A DNA stretch of 59,005 nucleotides, taken from NCBI GenBank assembly GCA_023150835.1, contig JAKLKB010000112.1, positions 1 to 59,005 on the forward strand, in the 5' to 3' direction. A model generated the notes under the pieces. That model ran no database searches. It worked only from the letters and a program-made list of their open reading frames with translations, and had not been told where the DNA came from. Below are positions 17,059-26,018 of this stretch, piece by piece (positions within the stretch are counted from its first letter, which is position 1; every line of letters starts with the position of its first letter). This stretch comes from Myxococcota bacterium (GTDB lineage Bacteria > Myxococcota_C > UBA6777). The position numbers and the translations under genes are program-made.

Positions 17059-18534
17059 ATGAGGAGCCGAGAAGAGGCAAAACAAGTACACGAACAAGCG
17101 GAGAACGAAGGGGACGCGATCGAACTGGCCAAGCAAAGTTTGCTGCTGGACCTTTTCGCGCATTTGCAGCCGAAAGAGGGGGAGTTTTGGTTTTTGGAAA
17201 GTGACGGGAGCGATGTTTGTTTGCAGGCAGGGGTCGAAGCGCGGCAGTTAGAGCAGGCTGCACAGCAAGAGGCGATGGTTGCTTTGCGCGATCTTCCATT
17301 GTGGCGATGGCTTCGGCCTTTTCTGCGATCAGGATTTTTCTTGGGAGCGCGGGGGATGGCGCTGCGTGCGCTGTATGCGTTGAGCGACGGGCGGTTGGCG
17401 TTGCGTTTCGTGTTGGGTGGGCGGCGGGTGCGTGAGCCTGTGCAATGGCAAGCCCACCTTGAAGCGTGGTTACAATCCGTTGGGATATCACGGCAACAAG
17501 GGCCGCATCGCATCTTGCAGATCGATGGAGCGGTATACGAGACGTTGCAGGAGATGATCTACCTCGGCCAAGCCCGCGCACCCGGGATCTTGTTGATCGA
17601 GCCAGAACATTTTGAGGAAGATCTTTCTGACCTGCTGCATCTTTTGGAAACGGCCTTCACAAGGGGTTTTTGGGTGTTGCTCCATGTTCCTTTGCGCACA
17701 GCAGATCCGCGTAATTCGGTATCTGGAGCGACTTACGAGTCCCTGATTCAGGGGTTAGAAGAACTCCAAGTGTCGCTGTGGTCTGTCGAAGTCGGAGGTG
17801 TCGGAGCGACTTGGCCGCACACACGCCGAAGTGCGTGGTGGGTGATCGCTCCGAACGAAGGGATACAGGCGTTTCGTGCGCAGGCGTGGAGTCACTTGCG
17901 GAGGCTGTTTGAAACGGGGTTTCAGCGGGCAAAAGAAGGACTCAAGATCAAGGATCTCTGTGAGTCGATGTTGTTGGAAGGCTCGTTGGATGCGGAAGGT
18001 GCCTTGATGCGGTCTTTTCCGCGAGAAGCGGGCTACCAGCTTTTTTTGGATCGAGCGATCCCTTCGGACATTAAAGCGATCTTGGATCTGTGGGAATCTT
18101 TGATGGATGAACACGCCCGAGAGACCAGCCTTTTTCAACGCCGTCCGACAGCGCGTTATTCTTTGCGTCGGACGTTTCTCAACTATCTAACCCAGCCCGG
18201 ACATCTGTTGTTGGTCTTGCGCCACCTTCAACACCCGATCGGATTTTTGTCGGCTTGTGTGACACGAACCCCGCTGTTGCAGGAAAATCGTTTTGGTCAG
18301 ATCATCGACACATACATCCAGCCCGCTTTTCGGGGCCATCAGTTGGGCAGTGCGATGGTGCGTTGCGCGATCGAATGGTTTCAGACCCAAGGCATCCAAC
18401 AAGTCGAGTTGAACTTTGCCACGCACAACCACGCAGCGGAGCGATTTTGGCGGCGTCATGGGTTTTCGCCCTACTTGTGCATCGCAACCCAACGCATCGC
18501 ATCGAAAGTATCGAATAATCGGGGCGATCTGTGA
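17059..18534 (+). CDS. GNAT-family acetyltransferase with large unknown N-terminal domain
   Basis: 491 residues. The last 150 residues carry a GNAT fold: HLLLVLRHLQHPIGFLSACV, then the acetyl-CoA binding region YIQPAFRGHQLGSAMVRCAI (motif A, R-G-H-Q-L-G), then HNHAAERFWRRHGFSPY (motif B). Residues 1-330 are not recognised. They include two Ala/Leu-rich halves and a stretch (ILQIDGAVYETLQEMIYLG...ILLIEPEH) that could be a Rossmann-like domain. No signal peptide is seen. The substrate is unknown. It stands alone between repeat-containing spacers. The start has only a modest ribosome binding site (GGGAGAGCG). Confidence 0.75.
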   Translation: MRSREEAKQVHEQAENEGDAIELAKQSLLLDLFAHLQPKEGEFWFLESDGSDVCLQAGVEARQLEQAAQQEAMVALRDLPLWRWLRPFLRSGFFLGARGMALRALYALSDGRLALRFVLGGRRVREPVQWQAHLEAWLQSVGISRQQGPHRILQIDGAVYETLQEMIYLGQARAPGILLIEPEHFEEDLSDLLHLLETAFTRGFWVLLHVPLRTADPRNSVSGATYESLIQGLEELQVSLWSVEVGGVGATWPHTRRSAWWVIAPNEGIQAFRAQAWSHLRRLFETGFQRAKEGLKIKDLCESMLLEGSLDAEGALMRSFPREAGYQLFLDRAIPSDIKAILDLWESLMDEHARETSLFQRRPTARYSLRRTFLNYLTQPGHLLLVLRHLQHPIGFLSACVTRTPLLQENRFGQIIDTYIQPAFRGHQLGSAMVRCAIEWFQTQGIQQVELNFATHNHAAERFWRRHGFSPYLCIATQRIASKVSNNRGDL

Positions 18535-18633
18535 TCCGAGCGCAGGGGGTTGACAATTTCTGAGGAGGGGACTTTTCTTAGAACAGGTGTTATACGATAT
18601 CCAAGTGATGTATATTCGCGTGGAGTGGCAAGT

Positions 18634-20472
18634 ATGTGGTGGGTGATGCGTTTGTTGTTTTGTGGGGGGATGTTGTTCGGCTTGTGGGCCGCGTCTTCGT
18701 GCCAAACCGATCTGCCTTGCTCTGCAAAAGATTGCTTGCCTCCGCGTGCCTGTTCGGATGGTTTGTGTGTTTGTGCCGCCCCGTTGGTGGAGTGTGCGCA
18801 GGGGTGTTTTGAGCTACAAAGCGATCCGCGCCATTGTGGGCGTTGCGAGGGGGCTTGTAAGCCCGAGGAACGTTGTGAACAAGGCAGGTGCCTTGCCGTT
18901 TGTCCGCCAACACAGGCTTTTTGTGAGGGGCGGTGCGTCTCGCCAAGCCAAGATCCCCTTCATTGCGGGGCTTGCGGTCGCTCTTGTTTGGCGGGTGGGA
19001 AGTGTGAGCAAGGGACGTGTCGTTGTGCGCCGCCGTTTTTGGAGTGCGAGGGGGCTTGTATCGATCCTCGGGCAGATGGTCGTCATTGCGGGGGGTGCGG
19101 TCAGCCTTGTCCTGCGGGGCAAGTTTGTGTGGAGGGCGGTTGTGTGGCCTCATGTCCTGCGGGGACGCCTGCCGTTTGTTTGGGCGGTTGCATCGCGTTT
19201 GAGCGCGATCTGCTGCATTGTGGAGCCTGTGGTCGTGCTTGTAAGGTGGGCTTGTTTTGCGTTAACGGACAATGCGGTTGTGTCGGTCAATCGGTGCTTT
19301 GCGCAGATCGTTGTGTGGATGCAAACACCGATCGCCAACATTGCGGAGGGTGCGGAAAAGCCTGTGTTTCGGGCGAAGTTTGTGTCGAGGGGCAGTGTCA
19401 AGTGTCTTGTCCTGCGGTGACGCCGACGGTGTGTTTTGGCGGATGTGTGGATGTTAACAAAAACCCCGAACATTGCGGTCGTTGCGGCAATGCCTGTCAA
19501 AAAGACGAACGCTGCGAAGCAGGGGCGTGCATCAAGGCTTGTTCGGCGCAGGCCCCCGATGTGTGCGATGGACAGTGTGTAGATATCCAAGGAGATGTGC
19601 GCCATTGTGGCGGTTGTGGCAAGGCTTGCGCAAGCGATGCGCTGTGCTTGCAAGGGCTTTGCGTGGTTCCCGATATCACGTCCGAAGCGAGCCTCTCGGC
19701 GGGTCGATTCACGATGGGATCGCCTCCTTTGGAAAAGGGCCGCCAAAAGGACGAAAACCAACACGATGTGCGTTTGACAAGAGCTTTTTTGATTCGACGT
19801 TATGAAGTGACACAAAAAGAATTCAAGCAACGCATGGGCTACAACCCCTCGTTTTTTGCGGATTGTGGGGAGATCTGCCCAGTCGAAAATGTCAATTGGC
19901 ACGAGGCTCTTGCGTTTGCGAACGCGCTTTCTCGGGAGAAGGGACTTGAAGAGTGTTTTTTTTGTGCGGGGGTGGGGGCGGCGGTGTCTTGTACGATCAA
20001 GCCCGCGTATGCGGGGAATAACTACTACGCTTGTGTGGGCTATCGTTTGCCGACCGAGGCCGAGTGGGAATATGCCTATCGTGCAGGGACGTATACGGCA
20101 TTTTACAACGGGGATATCACCCTAACGACCTGCGACTCCCCCGATCCCAACGTAGAGCAGATCGGGTGGTATTGTGGGAACTCACCTCGCAAAGAAACCT
20201 CGCGTGTTGGGCGTAAAAAGCCCAATACATGGGGGCTGTACGATATGGCAGGAAACGTGTGGGAGTGGTGCTACGATGCGTATGCTCTGTATCCATCGCA
20301 AGCTACGGTCGATCCTGTGCAATTGAAGCCCGCCCAAGGCGATTATATGGTCTTTCGAGGTGGCGGATTTTGGGCGGAGTCGCGGATGTTGCGTGCTGCG
20401 ACACGCGCAGGGATGCGGATCAATAGCCGTGGATCAGGCGTTGGCTTTCGGGTTGTGAGGACAATGCGCTAA
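18634..20472 (+). CDS. Cys-rich repeat lipoprotein with sulfatase-modifying-factor (FGE-like) domain
   Basis: 612 residues. ATG at 18634 follows GGAG by eight bases. The leader MWWVMRLLFCGGMLFGLWAA ends with ASSC, a probable lipobox. Residues about 25-330 hold seven repeats centred on HCGxCG (for example RHCGGCGKAC) with GxxCxxGxC between them, the disulfide-rich module common in myxobacterial surface proteins. Residues about 335-612 are an FGE/SUMF1-like C-type-lectin-fold domain (FTMGSPP, RLPTEAEWEYAYRAG, WGLYDMAGNVWEWCYDAY, RGGGFW, GVGFRVVR). The region where true formylglycine-generating enzymes carry catalytic Cys (after RGGSW) has none, so a binding role is more likely. TTGACA at 18550 may be part of its promoter. 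Confidence 0.88.
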   Translation: MWWVMRLLFCGGMLFGLWAASSCQTDLPCSAKDCLPPRACSDGLCVCAAPLVECAQGCFELQSDPRHCGRCEGACKPEERCEQGRCLAVCPPTQAFCEGRCVSPSQDPLHCGACGRSCLAGGKCEQGTCRCAPPFLECEGACIDPRADGRHCGGCGQPCPAGQVCVEGGCVASCPAGTPAVCLGGCIAFERDLLHCGACGRACKVGLFCVNGQCGCVGQSVLCADRCVDANTDRQHCGGCGKACVSGEVCVEGQCQVSCPAVTPTVCFGGCVDVNKNPEHCGRCGNACQKDERCEAGACIKACSAQAPDVCDGQCVDIQGDVRHCGGCGKACASDALCLQGLCVVPDITSEASLSAGRFTMGSPPLEKGRQKDENQHDVRLTRAFLIRRYEVTQKEFKQRMGYNPSFFADCGEICPVENVNWHEALAFANALSREKGLEECFFCAGVGAAVSCTIKPAYAGNNYYACVGYRLPTEAEWEYAYRAGTYTAFYNGDITLTTCDSPDPNVEQIGWYCGNSPRKETSRVGRKKPNTWGLYDMAGNVWEWCYDAYALYPSQATVDPVQLKPAQGDYMVFRGGGFWAESRMLRAATRAGMRINSRGSGVGFRVVRTMR

Positions 20473-20479
20473 GACGAGA

Positions 20480-20586
20480 GCCGCCCGTTGAGTTATCGTA
20501 AAGGTGTAGGGGCAGACAGTTGTGGCTGCCCAAGGATAGGGCGTCTACGCACTCTCCTTTGTGTACACCACTTGAGCATCGTATTC
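20480..20586. repeat. Dispersed repeat family A, copy 2
   Basis: Starts CCGCCCGTTGAGTTATCG and includes the hairpin core GGGGCAGACAGTTGTGGCTG then CCC, followed by AGGGCGTCTACGCACTC and an end GAGCATCGTATTC. It fills the space between the convergent FGE-like gene and the MFS gene, and its right end abuts the MFS stop codon. Confidence 0.75.
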
Positions 20587-21832
20587 AGGGGAGACGGCGT
20601 GAGAGGAAAAAAGCGCAGAGGGTGAGAGCAAGAGAAAGCGCAAACAGCGATGGATAGGAGAGAAACAGCAGCAAGAAACCTGCGAGCAAGGGTGACAACT
20701 GGCCGAAGGCGGTGGCAAGATTCGCAAGGCCGATGTAGAGGGGGCGTTGGTTGTCGGGAGCGTGATCGATCACCCATCCAAAGAAGCCAAGGCTCCAAGT
20801 GCAACGCTCACTACCGCGCAAGAAGGTGGCGAAAGAAAGCAGCGTGAGTGCGTAAGGCATGGGAGAAAATGTCGCTGCGATGGCGCACAGCAGATGCAGG
20901 GAAAGAAAAGTCAGCCCAGCCCAGATGCCAAAACGTTGACGCCAACGTTCGATGAGTGGGGTCAAGGTCAGCGCGGCGAAGACACGTCCAGCGATCAAGA
21001 GCAAAACAAATTGGCCCAAGATATCGGAAGAAGGCAGACGAAGAACTTTGAGCGCGTATACGGTGTAAAAGATGGACGCGCCGTTGGCGATATCAAAGAG
21101 CAAACGCACCACGAGAAAACGCCCGAAGGGTGGGTCTTTTTGGATGATCTGCAACAGATAGCGCGGATATTCCTTGAGGGGAGGAAGTTGGAGCGGATGT
21201 TGGGGGGGGCGTTCTTGTACTTGGATCAAGGAGAGCCACCCCGCGATCATCAGCAAGCCCGATATCGCGAAGAGAAGGGCAAAGTTGTAAGGGAAGGTGT
21301 ATCGAGACAGCACGAAAGGGACGATGGTGAGGGCCGCGATCGCGATAAAGGGTCCTTGGAGGACTTGGGCGTAGCCGAGGACGCGGGAGCGGGAGCGGGC
21401 TTGAAGGCTACTGCCGAGCAGATCGGACCATGCGGTAGCGACGACGCCTTCGATCATCCGAGCGATCATGCAGGTGATCAAAAAGCTCCAAAGCAAAAGC
21501 TGCGGATGATTCGGACCGATCCACACGATCAGGGCTGCAAGAGAGAAAAACAGCAAGCGCGCAAGGAGTCCGGGCCAGAGCACCCAAGGCTTGCGGGTTT
21601 GGGAGCGCGAGATCGGTCGTGCTGCCAATAGCTGAGGAGCCAGCCAAAGAGTGTAAAAGGCCGCGCTTGCGAGGCCGATCAGCCACGTTTCTTGGGTGAG
21701 GTGGCCGACAAAAGCAGGGATGGTGGTGCTTGGATCGATGATCGAAAGGGCCGTTCCGAAAAAGAACACATCAAAAAACAGCGCGTAAAAGTTTCGTTTT
21801 TCGTTGGACGGGGGAGAGTGTGGCGTTGTCAA
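20585..21832 (-). CDS. Major facilitator superfamily transporter
   Basis: 415 residues; TTG start at 21832 with AAGGA seven bases upstream. About twelve hydrophobic segments occur in two halves joined by a hydrophilic loop near VQERPPQHPLQLPPLKEYPR. The family-type loop between spans 2 and 3 (AARPISRSQTRKPWVLW) and the loop DLLGSSLQARSRSRVLG fit MFS. There is no signature for a given substrate. It is upstream of no obvious partner; the LolC/E permease gene follows on the same strand after a 52-base gap on its upstream side. Drug or metabolite efflux is possible but unproven. Confidence 0.85.
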   Translation of the reverse strand: MTTPHSPPSNEKRNFYALFFDVFFFGTALSIIDPSTTIPAFVGHLTQETWLIGLASAAFYTLWLAPQLLAARPISRSQTRKPWVLWPGLLARLLFFSLAALIVWIGPNHPQLLLWSFLITCMIARMIEGVVATAWSDLLGSSLQARSRSRVLGYAQVLQGPFIAIAALTIVPFVLSRYTFPYNFALLFAISGLLMIAGWLSLIQVQERPPQHPLQLPPLKEYPRYLLQIIQKDPPFGRFLVVRLLFDIANGASIFYTVYALKVLRLPSSDILGQFVLLLIAGRVFAALTLTPLIERWRQRFGIWAGLTFLSLHLLCAIAATFSPMPYALTLLSFATFLRGSERCTWSLGFFGWVIDHAPDNQRPLYIGLANLATAFGQLSPLLAGFLLLFLSYPSLFALSLALTLCAFFLSRRLP

Positions 21833-21884
21833 GTAAGGTTCCTTGCGCGGTGGCTGCGCGAAGAAGTCGGTGGGATGGGGAAGA

Positions 21885-23123
21885 TCACTCGTAGCGCAAG
21901 ACGTCTACGGGTTTTTGTCGGGCGGCTTGGACGGCGGGATAGATCGCCGAGAGAAAAGCGATGATCAAGGCACAGACCGCAACAACGGTGACTTCGACAG
22001 GTCGGATCTGGATGGGAAGTCGGGAGATGAAGTAGATCTCGGCATCAAGGCGGATATGAAGGCGTTGGGCAAGCTGACAAAGAAGCAGTCCGAGAAAGAC
22101 ACCCGCAAGAGTCCCAAGCGCACCGATGTACAAGCCGTATGTCATAAAGATCCTCATGATATCTTGGCGGCTTGCGCCCATCGTGCGAAGAATGGCGATA
22201 TCTTTGGACTTTTCGAGAACCATCAGGATCAATGTCCCTGCGATGTTGAGGGAAGCGACAAGGATAATAAAGAGCAGGACGATACTGAGCGCGAACTTGT
22301 TTTGCTCGATGGCTTTGAACAAGTTGCGATTCATATCGCGCCAGTCTTGGAGTCGATAAGGCCATCCCCCCAGTCGTTGCAAGATCCCCGATTTGACAGA
22401 GGCGATCTGTTGGAGATCATGCAACAGGATCTCTAAGCCGCTGACGGAGTTGTTGAGGTTAAAGAAGCTTTGGGCTTGGGAGAGCTCGATCACGCATTGT
22501 TTGCTGTCGTACTGATGGAAGCCAAAGCGAAAGAGGTAAGAGACACGAAAGTTTCGATGGCTAGAGCGCTGTTTGTAGCTAAGCCCAAAAAGGCTGATCG
22601 GCGAGATCACACGGACGATATCGCCTTCGCGGACTTGGAGCTTGTCGGCGAGACTTTTGCCAAGAGCGATGCCGGGAAGCTCGGCAGGATGGGGTGGTTT
22701 GAGGCGCAGAAGACCTTGGTGCTTGCTCAAGCCGTGACGCAAGAGGGTTTCAAGGTGGGCGGGCTTGGAGATATCGATGCCTTTGAGGCCCACTCCGATG
22801 CGCTTTCGTCCAGCGGAGATCATGACTTCGCCAAGGACGATGGGGGAGACGCTACGGATCTCGGGATAGCGCAGGAGTTTTTGTTGAACGCTTTGGTGGT
22901 CACGGAAGTCCACCCCATAACGAAACAAGATGGCGTGGGCGTGGGCTCCGATCGCTTTGGAGATGAGTTCTTGTTGAAAGCCGTTCATGACGGAGAGGAC
23001 GACTGTTAGAGTCGCCACCCCAAGCGTCACGCCAAGGATGCTGATCAACGTGATCAGCGAGATAAAAGAGGTGCGCTGGCGTGACTTGAGGTAGCGCAAG
23101 CCGATCCATGTTTCATAACTCAT
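21885..23123 (-). CDS. LolC/LolE-type lipoprotein-releasing ABC permease
   Basis: 412 residues. N-terminal MSYETWIGLRYLKSRQRTSF followed by a span with ITLISILGVTLGVATLTVVL is typical of LolC/E. A large periplasmic domain (about 50-260) and three C-terminal spans form the FtsX-like permease core (VASLNIAGTLILMVLEKSKD, IAILRTMGASRQDIMRIF, the cytosolic coupling helix). With LolD it extracts lipoproteins from the inner membrane and hands them to LolA. No LolD ATPase is adjacent here, so it must be encoded elsewhere. This suits the many lipoprotein genes in the window. C or E cannot be decided. Confidence 0.9.
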   Translation of the reverse strand: MSYETWIGLRYLKSRQRTSFISLITLISILGVTLGVATLTVVLSVMNGFQQELISKAIGAHAHAILFRYGVDFRDHQSVQQKLLRYPEIRSVSPIVLGEVMISAGRKRIGVGLKGIDISKPAHLETLLRHGLSKHQGLLRLKPPHPAELPGIALGKSLADKLQVREGDIVRVISPISLFGLSYKQRSSHRNFRVSYLFRFGFHQYDSKQCVIELSQAQSFFNLNNSVSGLEILLHDLQQIASVKSGILQRLGGWPYRLQDWRDMNRNLFKAIEQNKFALSIVLLFIILVASLNIAGTLILMVLEKSKDIAILRTMGASRQDIMRIFMTYGLYIGALGTLAGVFLGLLLCQLAQRLHIRLDAEIYFISRLPIQIRPVEVTVVAVCALIIAFLSAIYPAVQAARQKPVDVLRYE

Positions 23124-23224
23124 TGACCAAAAACTCCCGTAAAAGCAAAAGCAGAGCGCAAGAAGCGCACGGCGATCTGTGGTGTGCGCAGGAAAAGAGC
23201 AGCGATACCAAATGCGGTAGGAGC

Positions 23225-23382
23225 GAAGCAGCCGCTAAAAAAGCCGTGTTCGCGCCCCCCAAGCAACGGAGTCGTTGGTTTGAAAACCCACGATCTCTTC
23301 GCCGATACGGGGTCCATAGAGCCGCGCCCTTGGAAGCGGGGTTTGGTACCTCGCCCCATCAAAACGAGCAAACTGCGTAGCT
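23225..23382. repeat. Dispersed repeat family B, copy 2
   Basis: Contains AAAAAAGCCGTGTTCGCGCC, CAACGGAGTCGTTGG, GATCTCTTCGCCGATACGGG and GTCCATAGAGCCGCGCCC. Close relatives occur at about 16530, 16938, 54150 and 55110. It separates the LolC/E gene from the YciO-like gene. Confidence 0.65.
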
Positions 23383-23391
23383 CCGATCCGA

Positions 23392-24000
23392 TCAAAAGAA
23401 GACGCCGGGATCACCGACGCCAAGGCGCAAGACTTCGGGGGTTGCGGTGGTCAAGTCGACGATGGTGGACGGATTTTCGGGGAGGATCTCTGCGTCGATC
23501 ACCGCGCCGATCTGTTTTCCGTAAAGGTCTTCGATCTCACGGGGATCGTCGATGTATTGGCCTGAGAGATCGTTGGCGGTGACATTGAGCAGAGGGGTTC
23601 CCATGAGTTCAAGGATGCCGAGGATGACGGGATGATCGGGGATGCGGATGCCGACTTCTTTGCGTTTGCCTTGGAGGTGGCGAGGGACTTCTTTGGTGGC
23701 TTGAAGGATCAGCGTGTAGGGACCGGGCAGGACGCGCTTGGCGACACGGTAAGCGATATCGCCAATGTAGCAATACTGGGAGACCTGTTTAAAGGAGGAC
23801 GCCAAGAGCGCACCCGGCTTGTTTTTGGGGCGGTTGGTGATGCGATAGAGTTTTTCGACGGCCTTTCGTTGGTTCATATCGCATCCAAGGCCGTAACCCG
23901 TATCGGTGGGATAACAAAGGATCTCGCCTTCTTGGAGGATCTCCATAGCGCGTTGAAGTTTTCGGGGTTGGGGGTGATGTTCATTGAGTACGAGCAGCAT
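23392..24000 (-). CDS. Sua5/YciO/YrdC-family protein (threonylcarbamoyl-AMP synthase type)
   Basis: 202 residues. The YrdC-domain motifs are clear: GEILCYPTDTGYGLGCD near the start (nucleotide/threonine pocket), KLYRITNRPKNKPGALLASS (the KxR...SKNKP motif) and the later GIRIPDHPVILGILELMGTP and NVTANDLSG. TsaC/Sua5 proteins make threonylcarbamoyl-AMP for the t6A37 tRNA modification. This one resembles the YciO subgroup, whose function is less certain. No C-terminal Sua5 domain is present. GGAAAG lies just before the ATG. It belongs to the minus-strand group with the zinc-ribbon and cyclophilin genes. Confidence 0.88.
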   Translation of the reverse strand: MLLVLNEHHPQPRKLQRAMEILQEGEILCYPTDTGYGLGCDMNQRKAVEKLYRITNRPKNKPGALLASSFKQVSQYCYIGDIAYRVAKRVLPGPYTLILQATKEVPRHLQGKRKEVGIRIPDHPVILGILELMGTPLLNVTANDLSGQYIDDPREIEDLYGKQIGAVIDAEILPENPSTIVDLTTATPEVLRLGVGDPGVFF

Positions 24001-24067
24001 GGACTTTCCGTGGGTGTCGAGTGTGGGGCGATGGAGAGAAAGCGATCAAAGCGGGGAGGAAGAAGGG

Positions 24068-24499
24068 CTAAGAAGAGGTGTTTTCTTCGGAAGGATCGTC
24101 CTCTTCGGGGGGGAATCCCAAGAACAAGCCACATTCGGGACATTCGCCTTCGTCGGTGACTTCGGCGATCTCGGTTTGGCATCCCGGGCAGACGACGGTG
24201 TCTTGGGATAGATCTACGATCTGATCGGGGATAGCCTCAAGGCCCGCACTGGCGAGGGTTTCTTGCCAGATCTGTTGAAAGAGTTCCACGACGGCCTCGA
24301 TATCTTCGCGGTATACGCGCAGTTCGAGGGTGGGTGGGCCTTGTGTCGGGATCTCGCCTTCGAGTTCTCCGACGATCACGGCGGGTATCTCGTGTTCTTC
24401 GAGCGTAAGCAAGCGCTCACGGCAGTTTTGAAGGTCACCTAAAAAGACTGTCACCATCTCTTCGATGGGAAAATCAAGGGCCGTTTGTTTGTCTTCCAT
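24068..24499 (-). CDS. Zinc-ribbon protein with DUF2007-like domain
   Basis: 143 residues from ATG 24499. A longer frame to 24592 would overlap the stop of the upstream cyclophilin gene, and the shorter start has GAGAAAGAG before it. The N-terminal part (EEMVTVFLGDLQNCRERLLT... IPAVIVGELEG... ELRVYREDIEAVVELFQ) resembles DUF2007, a small ferredoxin-like fold called putative signal-transducing. The C-terminus has a rubredoxin-type zinc ribbon, CPGCQTEI...CPECGLFLG. It is cytosolic, with unknown role; possibly in an operon with the cyclophilins. Confidence 0.75.
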   Translation of the reverse strand: MEDKQTALDFPIEEMVTVFLGDLQNCRERLLTLEEHEIPAVIVGELEGEIPTQGPPTLELRVYREDIEAVVELFQQIWQETLASAGLEAIPDQIVDLSQDTVVCPGCQTEIAEVTDEGECPECGLFLGFPPEEDDPSEENTSS

Positions 24500-24536
24500 C
24501 TCTTTCTCGTCGCCGTCGGTGGGCGGTTTGCGTGAT

Positions 24537-25052
24537 CTAGGCACGCCGTATTTGGATGGTTTCGAGGATGACAGGGGTTCGGGGTTTGTCACCGGGACCT
24601 GTGGGGGTGGTGGCGATGGCGTCCACGATATTCATCCCATTGACGACTTTGCCAAAGACGGAGTGGCGGTTGTCGAGCCAAGGGGTGGCTTTGTGGGTGA
24701 TAAAGAATTGGCTACCGTTGGTGTTGGGGCCAGAGTTTGCCATGCTCAACACGCCGGGACCATCGTGCTTGAGCGCGGGGTGGAACTCGTCAGCGAACTT
24801 GTAACCGGGGCCACCTGTGCCTGTACCGAGCGGGCAACCGCCTTGGATCATGAAGTCTTTGATGATGCGGTGAAAAGCAAGGCCGTTGTAAAAGGGGCGG
24901 TTGTGTTGGGCTTGTCGGGTCTTGGGGTCAAGCCATTCTTGGCTGCCTGTCGCAAGGCCGACAAAGTTCGCGACGGTGTGTGGGGCTTGTTGCTCAAAGA
25001 GTTCGATGGTGAAGTTGCCCATGCTGGTATAAAAATCTGCATAAAGAGCCAT
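24537..25052 (-). CDS. Cytosolic cyclophilin-type peptidyl-prolyl cis-trans isomerase
   Basis: 171 residues without signal peptide. Cyclophilin motifs: [20 protein letters not shown] (active-site Arg in FHR, FMIQ), [29 protein letters not shown] and [15 protein letters not shown]. It catalyses Xaa-Pro isomerisation in protein folding. AAAAAGGA precedes the ATG. It is the last of three cyclophilins in a row and the only one lacking the four-cysteine insertion and an export signal. Confidence 0.95.
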   Translation of the reverse strand: MALYADFYTSMGNFTIELFEQQAPHTVANFVGLATGSQEWLDPKTRQAQHNRPFYNGLAFHRIIKDFMIQGGCPLGTGTGGPGYKFADEFHPALKHDGPGVLSMANSGPNTNGSQFFITHKATPWLDNRHSVFGKVVNGMNIVDAIATTPTGPGDKPRTPVILETIQIRRA

Positions 25053-25079
25053 GCGTTTTTCCTTTTTGTGAGGGGGAGA

Positions 25080-25934
25080 TTAGTCGTCTTCGCTCAGTCG
25101 TAGCCAAGAGCGTTTCCATGCCTTGCCAAGCTGGATCTTGACGCGTTTGATCTGGAGCGGTGAGGACGGTTGGCCGCTTGCATCGAGTGGTGCTTCGGCC
25201 ATGGCGTTGATCACGTCCATTCCGTGAACCACTTTGCCAAAGATCGTGTAACCACGGCGCACAACGCGCTCTTTGCAGATCGCGCTTCCGTCGGCAGCGC
25301 TCGGAAACTGCCGTGCGTAGTCTGTGCAATCTTGATCGCTGAGGCAGCGTACAGGGGTCGAAAAGTTTTCGCAATAGCGTCCTTTGATCTCTTTGGGATC
25401 GAGCCAAGGGGTGCTGCGTAGGGTGATGTAAAACTGGCTGCCGTTGGAGTTGGGGCCGATGTTGGAAAAGCCGACCATTCCGACGGTTTGGTGACGGAGT
25501 TGTGGATGAAACTCGTCGTCAGCCGAAAAGCCGGGTCCACCGCGTCCATTGCCAAGTGGGCATCCTCCCTGCACCAAGTAGGTGGGGAGGATACGATGGA
25601 AGGTCAAACCATCGTAGAGGGGGCGTTTGACTTTTTGCTTGGTTTTGGGATCGGTCCATTCACGCGCTCCTGTGGCAAGATCGATAAAGTGTTTGACCGA
25701 TTTGGGGACGTAGCGTTCGAAGAGTTCGATGACGACAGCACCGCGCTCTGTGTGCAAGATCGCCCAAGGTTGTTTGGAAGTATCGCTGTTTGCGGCGTTT
25801 TGAGGAACAAGCAGGAGCCCCACGAGCAGCACCGCAAGGCCCGCGCCCCCACTCGCAAGTCGCAGAAAACGCGTCCATCGGGTGCGTTTGTGTGGAGGGA
25901 AGGCGTGGGGTGGAGAGGACGATCGGGCTTTCAT
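25080..25934 (-). CDS. Membrane-anchored divergent cyclophilin with four-Cys insertion
   Basis: 284 residues. A basic N-terminus and a hydrophobic segment (GAGLAVLLVGLLLVP, about 31-45) form a signal anchor, so the catalytic domain (56-280) is probably periplasmic. The active site deviates from its neighbours: FHRILPTYLVQGG replaces FHR..xFMIQ, and FSNIGPNSNGSQFYI replaces [15 protein letters not shown]. Between TPWLD and GYTIFGKVVHG lies an extra segment of about 45 residues with Cys at 188, 197, 203 and 220 (spacing 8-5-16), absent from standard cyclophilins. GGAG lies eight bases before the ATG. Isomerase activity may be altered. Confidence 0.9.
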   Translation of the reverse strand: MKARSSSPPHAFPPHKRTRWTRFLRLASGGAGLAVLLVGLLLVPQNAANSDTSKQPWAILHTERGAVVIELFERYVPKSVKHFIDLATGAREWTDPKTKQKVKRPLYDGLTFHRILPTYLVQGGCPLGNGRGGPGFSADDEFHPQLRHQTVGMVGFSNIGPNSNGSQFYITLRSTPWLDPKEIKGRYCENFSTPVRCLSDQDCTDYARQFPSAADGSAICKERVVRRGYTIFGKVVHGMDVINAMAEAPLDASGQPSSPLQIKRVKIQLGKAWKRSWLRLSEDD

Positions 25935-26018
25935 CGAAAAATCTCCGCAGCATACAGCCTCTTGGGCTGTGGGTTGGTTCTTTCGGCTTTCGTATTCTTT
26001 CGGCTTTCGTGTTCTTTA

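Noticed and set aside
18634-20472. Annotation as a formylglycine-generating enzyme
   Set aside because: Fold motifs fit, but the catalytic cysteines are not in place and no sulfatase is nearby.
20747-21631. 294-codon plus-strand open frame inside the MFS gene
   Set aside because: Highly charged antisense translation; the minus strand has twelve hydrophobic segments and a supported TTG start.
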